From Bacillota bacterium (lineage in GTDB: Bacteria > Vulcanimicrobiota > JAMDEM01): 12,793 bases of DNA. The stretch spans positions 1 to 12,793 of the forward strand of contig JAMDEM010000055.1 in NCBI GenBank assembly GCA_023486985.1. Direction: 5' to 3'. Below, piece after piece: positions 6,983 through 12,180 of this stretch (its first letter is position 1; each line of letters opens with the position of its first letter). The notes beneath the pieces are model-generated. The model had not been told where the DNA came from, did no database searches, and saw only the letters and a program-made list of their open reading frames with translations. The position numbers were made by a program, and so were the translations under genes.

Positions 6983-7614
6983 TATTTGCCCTCCGTTCCG
7001 ATAGAAACCACTTCGCCTGTTTTCATGGGATTCATGGATTCAATATCTGCGCCTATATAATAAACCTGCGGCTGGGTTGCCATATCGGGCTTTAAAACCG
7101 TAACAGGATTTGTGGCAATTAACTTTGAAACTTCGCTGTTTGGATCAAGAAGATTGCCAAACACCCTAGCCCTTCCCATGCATGTCTCCACGCAGGCAGG
7201 TTCAATATTTGCCTCTACCCTGTGAACGCAAAAGCTGCATTTCTGCACAATTCTCTTGACGGGGTCAACATATCTGACATCATAGGGACAGGATGCCATG
7301 CAGTATTTGCATCCGATACAACGGTGCGGATCCACCATTACAATTCCATCGTCTCTCTGGTAGGAAGCGCCCACGGGACAGTTCTTCACGCAGATCGGAT
7401 TATCGCAGTTATTGCAGAGGGATGGCAAAAAGGAGCGGGACACATTGGGGTATTTTCCCTTTTGAATTATCTTTACCCATGTCCTGAAAACTCCAAGGGG
7501 CACATCATTTTCAGCCTTGCAGGCTACAGCGCAGCTATGACATCCGATGCAGCGCCTTACATCAATTACCATGCCGTATCTTACTTTGCGTTCTTTTTTC
7601 CTGACCATTGCCAT
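6982..7614 (-). CDS. Four-cluster [4Fe-4S] ferredoxin-like subunit (PsrB/QrcC-like)
   Basis: From ATG 7614 the protein has 210 residues and sixteen cluster cysteines: 22/25/28/32, 67/70/75/79, 99/102/105/109 and 126/129/141/145. This fits four [4Fe-4S] clusters of the DmsB/PsrB/QrcC type. CIGCHSCAVACKAEND and RCIGCKYCMASCPYDVRY are typical. It would wire the molybdopterin-family subunit to the NrfD-like membrane subunit. There is no signal peptide, so export, if any, would be by riding with the Tat-exported partner (family knowledge). I prefer ATG 7614 over the in-frame ATG 7644: AAAGGAGAG lies about 8 nt before 7614, while the region before 7644 has no ribosome site. It is the first gene of its set, with a predicted promoter about 205 nt upstream. 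Confidence 0.93.
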   Translation of the reverse strand: MAMVRKKERKVRYGMVIDVRRCIGCHSCAVACKAENDVPLGVFRTWVKIIQKGKYPNVSRSFLPSLCNNCDNPICVKNCPVGASYQRDDGIVMVDPHRCIGCKYCMASCPYDVRYVDPVKRIVQKCSFCVHRVEANIEPACVETCMGRARVFGNLLDPNSEVSKLIATNPVTVLKPDMATQPQVYYIGADIESMNPMKTGEVVSIGTEGK

Positions 7615-7711
7615 ATCAGTTCTCTCCTTTGTTGCCAGAAACAATCTTTGAAAAATGTTTCATTTCTTTCTAAATTTAAAACTATAGTAAATATATTAAA
7701 CCGTAAAAAGG

Positions 7712-7772
7712 GCAAAGCAAGCTTTGCAACTACAATACAACAAAACGTAGTGGGAGAGTTTGCTCTCCTACT
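7712..7772. repeat. Two-hairpin modular repeat, copy 1
   Basis: The first hairpin is GCAAAGC/GCTTTGC with an AA loop (7712-7727). The second is AGTGGGAGAG/CTCTCCTACT with a TTTG loop (7749-7772, one G-T pair). Both hairpins recur at 12001-12054, but in a different relative order. The element would lie in the 5' leader of the ferredoxin-like gene transcript if the predicted promoter is used. Confidence 0.7.
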
Positions 7773-7825
7773 GAACAACATTAATACATTTATATTATAT
7801 TTACTGTAAAAATATAATTAATTCA

Positions 7826-7856
7826 ATTATAGCAAAATTTTTAATATACTTGTCAT
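7826..7856 (-). promoter_or_regulatory. Predicted extended -10 promoter for the Qrc/Psr-like gene set
   Basis: On the minus strand, TGCTATAAT (7826-7834) is a perfect extended -10 element. ATGACA (7851-7856), one base off the -35 consensus, lies 19 bp upstream; that spacing is long, but an extended -10 tolerates it. Transcription would start near 7819, giving a leader of about 205 nt through the hairpin repeat to ATG 7614. The prediction rests on sequence only. Confidence 0.5.
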
Positions 7857-7869
7857 TGCTTAGCTTCAT

Positions 7870-7903
7870 CCCCTCACCCTCCCCTCTCCCCGAAGGGGCG
7901 AGG
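7870..7903. repeat. Dispersed hairpin repeat, family 1, copy B
   Basis: It shares the start CCCCTCACCCT with 5780-5815. The stem CTCTCCCC/GGGGCGAG (one mismatch) has a GAA loop, read as TTC on the transcribed strand. It lies 33 bp after the stop of the 25-heme gene. It could act as a transcript-end hairpin, but a U-tract is absent. Confidence 0.6.
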
Positions 7904-7936
7904 AGCTGGATGGGATGTTAAGAAAGACACTTTTTG

Positions 7937-10123
7937 TCAATGACATTTGCTGCAAAATTCTTCTTTGTGACAGTTAAGGCACAAATTCTTTCCATCCCGG
8001 GCGACAGTTTCTTTATGGATATCAAGCCAGTTTGACGGATGAGGCATCTGTAAACCATGGCAGGACACGCAAAAATCAGGTTTATGGCATCTTGAGCAGA
8101 CAGCGGCTGATTTCTTTGCCACAGGCTGATGCCCGCCTGATGCCCAGTTTGACGGATGAGGCATGGCAATGCCGTGGCAGTTAATACAGAATTTTTCCGC
8201 GTGGCATTTTCTGCATAATCCTTTATCCTTCTTTGCCGTGGGTTGATGAAGCTTTTCTTTCCAATCAGAAGGATGAGGCATTGTTAATCCATGGCATCTT
8301 GTGCAGAATTCTTCTGAATGGCAAGTTCGGCATGAAGCCCTGGAAGAAGATTTTCCATGAAGAGCCGCCCACCTGCCTGTATGTGATGCAGGCTTTCTCT
8401 GCACATGACATGATGTGCATACAGGCTTTCCATGGCATACGGCACAGGTAAGCGTCTCGTTTGAAGAAGTTGATGAGTGCCTGGCAATCCATCCCTTTTC
8501 ATGCGGATTGGCACCGCTTTGCCTGTGGCAGTTCTGGCAGTCTTTCTTTAAAACAAGGAGTTTTCCATGCCCCGCAGTGCCGGGCTTGTTTTTAATTGAA
8601 TGACAATACTCACAGGAAAGCCCTGCCTTCTCAAAATGAGGCCGGTGCTTGAAAGCAACATCAAAAACAGGCAAATCTTTTGTATTAATTGTGGTATGGC
8701 AATAAAAACATTTTGACTGGGAAGCCAGGGATACAGCACTGCCAAAGCCTTTCCATTTAACTTCCACTGAGGCTAGTTTAAGGGCATCCCGAACCAGCTT
8801 GACCGATTCCTTCAGCAGTTCTTCAGAGTATTCAACATTATGAACACCCCTGCCATATTTTACAATATTAATATTGTTTCTTGCATCTTCCAGAAATTTT
8901 AATGCTTTATCCCTGCCGGCAGAGTTTTTAATACGCTTAATTTTATTTGATGCAGTATTAAGAAATGCTTCAGCCGGCGGAACCATCAACGCCATCTTTG
9001 ATTTCCATGCTTTAAGAATAACTCCGTATTTCTCGCCGTGGCATGACATACATGCCGCCTGGGATGCTTCCATAACTATGCCCCTGCCGGCAACCAGCTT
9101 ATGTTTTATATGGCATCCATTACATGACACATGCGCTGCAAACATTGGGTCATTGATGCGCTTGACTCCCTCGCCGCCTTTACCCATGTAGAGATCTTTC
9201 TGATTCTGATGATGGGACGGATGACAGGATTGGCAGTCAAGAGAAAACTGAGCTTCTTCCGGAAACTTGTGCTCAATCTCAAGATGGCACCTGAAACAAT
9301 CAATCTTATGGTTTGTAACATGGTTACGGTGCATGAATTTAATATCGGAATACATGGCAATTCGTTCAGGCTCCGTGTGGCAGACAAAGCACCTTATTTT
9401 TGGCACGGAACCGTCACCGTGAATTATATTGTCATGACAGTTCTGACAGCTTACTCCTCTTTCAAGAACAGAAGAATGGTTGAATTTTGCCGCCGCCTGT
9501 TTAAGGCGTGAAATCTGATGGCACCATGTGCAGGTAACCAGCGCCTCGGCTCCGCTTATATTTTTAAAATGGCAGAGGAAACATGTATTAACAGTAACAG
9601 TCATGTGAGTTCCCTGAACTATCTGGGAATGGCAGGAGGTGCATCTTAATCTTGTTACTCTGCGAAAAGAAGTAAGGTGCGGAGTATGGTCAAAGGTTAT
9701 TCCCTGAAAATCAACCTTGCCTCTTAAAAGCCTCTGTTCATGACAGCCGCTTCTTAAACAGCTTGCATCCTCAATCTCGGTCCATGGCTTTGTCCCGTAT
9801 TGCCTTGTAATATACTTCGTAAGCTGGACAAGTGCTTTGAATTTGCCTTCCAGCGTTCCCTTGATACCCGGCGGGAAATGACACTCCGTGCATGGAACAT
9901 TATTATGGCTTGAAGTTGACCATGCTTTGTAAAAAGGACGCATATAGTGGCAGGTATTGCAAAACTGCGGCCGGGCAGTATATTCCAGTCCTGCAATGGC
10001 AAGAATTATTGCCAGAACAAATCCTATAATTGCTATTTTTACTGCAAGCTTAATTCCATGACCTGTCTTTTTATCAATATAATCAACTATTGAGGAAAAA
10101 CCTGAAGGGAGCTTTATTTTCAT
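7937..10123 (-). CDS. NapC/NirT-type multiheme cytochrome c with 25 heme motifs
   Basis: The protein has 728 residues. One membrane helix (about 26-46) is followed by a NapC/NirT-like start (RPQFCNTCHYMRPFYKAW, CTECHFPPGIKG), so the rest is periplasmic or beyond. I count 24 CxxCH motifs and one CxxxxCH (CLRSGCH, 122-128). Residues about 366-470 have no heme motif and look helical, with GVHNVEYSEELL, a motif also seen in other multiheme cytochromes. From residue 598 a 39-residue module repeats exactly at 598, 637, 676 and 715; each full copy has CxxCH, then FCxxCHG and MPHPSxW. The fourth copy stops right after its second heme motif, CSKCH, at the C-terminus. ATG overlaps the preceding TGA by 4 bp (ATGA). 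The role is probably a quinol-linked electron conduit or storage cytochrome; partner and acceptor are unknown. Confidence 0.93.
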   Translation of the reverse strand: MKIKLPSGFSSIVDYIDKKTGHGIKLAVKIAIIGFVLAIILAIAGLEYTARPQFCNTCHYMRPFYKAWSTSSHNNVPCTECHFPPGIKGTLEGKFKALVQLTKYITRQYGTKPWTEIEDASCLRSGCHEQRLLRGKVDFQGITFDHTPHLTSFRRVTRLRCTSCHSQIVQGTHMTVTVNTCFLCHFKNISGAEALVTCTWCHQISRLKQAAAKFNHSSVLERGVSCQNCHDNIIHGDGSVPKIRCFVCHTEPERIAMYSDIKFMHRNHVTNHKIDCFRCHLEIEHKFPEEAQFSLDCQSCHPSHHQNQKDLYMGKGGEGVKRINDPMFAAHVSCNGCHIKHKLVAGRGIVMEASQAACMSCHGEKYGVILKAWKSKMALMVPPAEAFLNTASNKIKRIKNSAGRDKALKFLEDARNNINIVKYGRGVHNVEYSEELLKESVKLVRDALKLASVEVKWKGFGSAVSLASQSKCFYCHTTINTKDLPVFDVAFKHRPHFEKAGLSCEYCHSIKNKPGTAGHGKLLVLKKDCQNCHRQSGANPHEKGWIARHSSTSSNETLTCAVCHGKPVCTSCHVQRKPASHTGRWAALHGKSSSRASCRTCHSEEFCTRCHGLTMPHPSDWKEKLHQPTAKKDKGLCRKCHAEKFCINCHGIAMPHPSNWASGGHQPVAKKSAAVCSRCHKPDFCVSCHGLQMPHPSNWLDIHKETVARDGKNLCLNCHKEEFCSKCH
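7940..8332 (-). repeat. Tandem 117-bp coding repeat (39-residue two-heme modules)
   Basis: Within the 25-heme gene, residues 598-728 consist of three complete modules and one incomplete module of 39 residues. The DNA shows the period directly: GGATGAGGCAT recurs at 8036-8046, 8153-8163 and 8270-8280, exactly 117 bp apart. The earlier segment CAVCH...CTSCH (560-573) looks like an older, diverged module 38 residues upstream. Confidence 0.85.
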
Positions 10124-11352
10124 TTAACTGATGACGACCTTGCCCTTTGCTTTTCAATCCTGTATTTCTTAAGATACAGAAGGAGAATTACCGCAAGAAT
10201 AAAAGCCCAGATAACTATCAGGAACATCTTGCGGATTTTGTAACCTTCATAAATATCTTTTATATTGCCGATAATATATTCCGAGATGGATTCTGCCTGA
10301 TTAGAATATTTTTCAATCTGAGAAACATCAAGGGTATGCTGAACCACAGCCAGCTCCAGAAGATCTGTATTTGCCTCCTTGAGCATAACATCCATTTCCC
10401 CTGTGTTCAGTCCCGTTTTCCCGGCAAGCTTAATTTCCTCGCCGGTTTTGCTTAAATCCGACTGAGCGCCCGTTATATTACTCTTTATCTCATCTGCCCT
10501 GGAAATCTGTGCAGAGCCTTTCTGGTGGCACTTTAGACAGACGCCGGGAATAATATCTATGGATGCTCTTTTTATATCATGCACCGAATGGCAGCTTATG
10601 CACTGGCTCATTTTACCTTTTTGAGCAGGCTTTTGATGGGGGCTCTTCACAAACATATCCCTTGTTTTTGAATGGCACCTTCCACAGACATTTTCTATCT
10701 CAGTTACGCCCGGTGGAAGAGCAGAATGACTGCCATGACAAGAGATGCATGTTGCTGAAGATAAATTGCCCTCTTCAAGCAAGGCTTTCCCGTGAATACT
10801 TTCACGGTACTTCTCATACTGATTAGAAGGCAGGTGATATCCGGACATCAAAGCTTTATCAGCATGACAGGCTGAACATGTCTTTGCCACATTTACCCTG
10901 CTTACCGAGCTTACCGGATTATCAGCCGGGAGGATTCTATGGCTCGTATGGCAGTCAGTGCAGACAGCAACTTTTGTATCACCCTTTAAAAAATCCATGC
11001 CGTGCTTACTGGTAAGATAATCACGGTACTGGTCCGTTGGTATGCCGTACTGGCGCATCAAACTATTGTTTGAATGACATCCGGCGCAAAGAGCCGGTAT
11101 TTTCCCCCGTGGAATCCTGCCCTTGAATCCCTTTGCCTTTGAATGAGCGCTCATTTCAATATCCTGCGCGTCCCCGCCGTGGCAGGTAATGCAGGAAATA
11201 TCTCTTTTGGAATGAACCGACTGTTCAAACTCCATACCAGTTTTGCTATGGCAGGTAACGCAGGAAGGTTTTGACTCCTGGGCACAGGCAGCAACTTGAA
11301 AAATAAATAAAAATATAAAAACCAAAAGAAAAATTACAGTAAATTTTCTCAA
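10120..11352 (-). CDS. Nonaheme cytochrome c with C-terminal membrane anchor
   Basis: The protein has 410 residues and begins at a TTG codon that overlaps the preceding TGA (TTGA). AGGAG lies about 12 nt upstream, and the signal peptide (MRKFTVIFLLVF... to about residue 23) begins exactly there. Cleavage could follow ACA (signal peptidase I), or VAAC could be a lipobox; I cannot decide. Nine CxxCH motifs start at Cys31, 54, 89, 131, 159, 202, 223, 251 and 272. Two internal segments are alike: YRDYLTSKHG...CTDCHTSHRILP and YEKYRESIHG...CISCHGSHSALP. Residues 280-370 form a heme-free helical region, then a membrane helix (377-395) and a basic tail. It lies between subunit IV and the 25-heme gene, where a cytochrome f/c1 equivalent would be expected, so it probably receives electrons from the b6-type complex. 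Confidence 0.9.
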   Translation of the reverse strand: MRKFTVIFLLVFIFLFIFQVAACAQESKPSCVTCHSKTGMEFEQSVHSKRDISCITCHGGDAQDIEMSAHSKAKGFKGRIPRGKIPALCAGCHSNNSLMRQYGIPTDQYRDYLTSKHGMDFLKGDTKVAVCTDCHTSHRILPADNPVSSVSRVNVAKTCSACHADKALMSGYHLPSNQYEKYRESIHGKALLEEGNLSSATCISCHGSHSALPPGVTEIENVCGRCHSKTRDMFVKSPHQKPAQKGKMSQCISCHSVHDIKRASIDIIPGVCLKCHQKGSAQISRADEIKSNITGAQSDLSKTGEEIKLAGKTGLNTGEMDVMLKEANTDLLELAVVQHTLDVSQIEKYSNQAESISEYIIGNIKDIYEGYKIRKMFLIVIWAFILAVILLLYLKKYRIEKQRARSSSVK

Positions 11353-11870
11353 AATACAAACTTCTCCTGTTGATTTTTTTGCATGGCGCCGCTTTCTGTT
11401 GCCTTAACGGGAATGCCGTAATCGTTAAACATGTATTCCGAATTCCCGATTTTTAATTTCTGTCCTGACAAATATCCGATAATGGTAAGAACAATTATTA
11501 CGGCAAGAACTGCGCCTCCAAGCTTCATTGCCAGCTTCTTTGCCTTGAATTTAAAATCAAGCCACTCGTCAAAAAAGGGCCAGAAAAGAAATATTACCGC
11601 CCACAAAGTTAAGAGAGAAACGGCTATAGCGCCGGGAATTATTCTTATTGCCTGATGAATAAAAAGAAAATACCAGGGCGGCTTTATGCTCTGGATTGAC
11701 AAAAATTCAATTATTTTGTCTCTTAACCCGAGGGGGAAAAGAATTGCAAGGGTAAGCACTATTCCTGTGACAAAAAAGACCACCATTACTTCCTTTATCA
11801 CATGGTCGGGATAAAAGGGAGTGCCTTCAGGTGATGTTTCTTTAATATTTTTTTCTTTTTCTTCTGCCAT
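11349..11870 (-). CDS. Cytochrome b C-terminal protein, subunit IV type, with PPWY Qo motif
   Basis: The 173-residue protein carries the PetD/subunit IV start PFYPDHVIKE (18-27) and three membrane helices (about 27-47, 81-99, 114-134). The Qo loop motif reads PPWYF (64-68), where ubiquinone or plastoquinone bc/b6f enzymes have PEWY and many menaquinone enzymes PDWY. The acidic residue is therefore replaced by Pro65. PPWY is one of the natural variants known in this family. A tail of about 40 residues after the last helix ends in KFVF. A ribosome site (GAGGG) precedes ATG 11870. It is followed by a 4-bp overlap with the nonaheme gene and preceded by cytochrome b6 across a 310-bp repeat-filled gap. 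Together with b6 it forms the quinone-reactive core of a b6f-like complex. No cytochrome f or Rieske gene is within the window. Confidence 0.93.
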   Translation of the reverse strand: MAEEKEKNIKETSPEGTPFYPDHVIKEVMVVFFVTGIVLTLAILFPLGLRDKIIEFLSIQSIKPPWYFLFIHQAIRIIPGAIAVSLLTLWAVIFLFWPFFDEWLDFKFKAKKLAMKLGGAVLAVIIVLTIIGYLSGQKLKIGNSEYMFNDYGIPVKATESGAMQKNQQEKFVF

Positions 11871-11942
11871 ATTCCCTCATTCTCTATTAATACGCCAGGT
11901 TCAGAACTTTCTTAATCAAGGTCTTCTTTCTATGTCAAAATC

Positions 11943-11963
11943 GGGACGGGATTAACCCGTCCC
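11943..11963. repeat. Hairpin with perfect 8-bp stem
   Basis: GGGACGGG (11943-11950) and CCCGTCCC (11956-11963) pair perfectly around the loop ATTAA. It lies about 73 bp before the subunit IV start on the transcribed strand. It has no obvious U-tract in either direction, so a dispersed repeat is more likely than a terminator. Confidence 0.65.
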
Positions 11964-12000
11964 CTACACATATTTATGAATTTAACCGTTGCCATATTGT

Positions 12001-12054
12001 TGTAGTGGCAAAGTTTGCTTTGCTTTTTAATGGAGAGCAAGCTCTCTCACTACA
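12001..12054. repeat. Branched two-hairpin modular repeat, copy 2
   Basis: The outer arms TGTAGTG (12001-12007) and CACTACA (12048-12054) pair perfectly. Inside are two hairpins: GCAAAG/CTTTGC with a TTTG loop (12008-12023) and GAGAGC/GCTCTC with an AA loop (12033-12046). The whole would fold as a three-way junction. Both inner modules recur at 7712-7772. Confidence 0.7.
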
Positions 12055-12104
12055 TTTTAACTTGTAGGGAGTTAATAAATCAAACCCGCCAAATTATAAC
12101 CCCC

Positions 12105-12133
12105 TTTCTCCCCCTTTAACAAAGGGGGAGAAA
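12105..12133. repeat. Hairpin repeat, family 2, 13-bp stem with AAC loop
   Basis: TTTCTCCCCCTTT and AAAGGGGGAGAAA pair perfectly around the loop AAC, the longest stem in the window. It begins 48 bp beyond the cytochrome b6 stop on the transcribed strand and could end or stabilise the b6 transcript. A related copy with the same loop is at 6001-6023. Confidence 0.7.
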
Positions 12134-12180
12134 TTTAAATTCCCCTCAGTCCCCCTTGATAAAGGGAGCGGAATCACCCC

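Larger units (their letters stand above)
7615..7936. other. Gene-free leader and gap between the two minus-strand gene sets
   Basis: No gene is seen. From right to left on the minus strand it holds a hairpin repeat just after the 25-heme gene (7870-7903), a predicted promoter (7826-7856), two hairpin modules (7712-7772), an AT-rich stretch, and the ribosome site of the ferredoxin-like gene (AAAGGAGAG, about 7622-7630). Confidence 0.7.
11871..12180. other. Repeat-rich gene-free gap between cytochrome b6 and subunit IV genes
   Basis: There is no credible gene in 310 bp. It contains, left to right, a perfect 8-bp hairpin (11943-11963), a branched three-stem repeat (12001-12054), a 13-bp hairpin (12105-12133) and a weaker C/G-rich stem near 12151-12166. 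A perfect TTGACA on the minus strand (11933-11938) has no good -10 partner at normal spacing. b6 and subunit IV genes are normally adjacent, so insertion of mobile repeats is likely. Confidence 0.7.

Noticed and set aside
7629..7644. Inverted repeat TTGTTGCCAGAAACAA near the ferredoxin-like start, considered as a Rex site
   Set aside because: The half-sites are 2 bp closer than in Rex operators and the core bases do not match. It also overlaps the ribosome site.
7615..7644. Upstream ATG 7644 as start of the ferredoxin-like gene
   Set aside because: No ribosome site before it, while AAAGGAGAG is well placed for ATG 7614. The extra ten residues are not family-like.
7870..7903. Rho-independent terminator of the 25-heme gene
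   Set aside because: A stable hairpin is present, but no run of T follows on the transcribed strand, so it is listed as a repeat only.
7916..7936. TGA after the last CSKCH as a premature stop or frameshift in the 25-heme gene
   Set aside because: Reading on in the same frame gives no GxxMPHPxxW, so there is no sign of a lost module end. The stop is kept as real.
7918..8169. Alternative minus-strand frame extending past the 25-heme stop
   Set aside because: It is out of frame with the heme motifs, and the frame reading CxxCH is clearly the real one.
11933..11938. TTGACA as the -35 of a promoter for subunit IV
   Set aside because: The best -10 candidates at 16-18 bp spacing match only about three of six bases.
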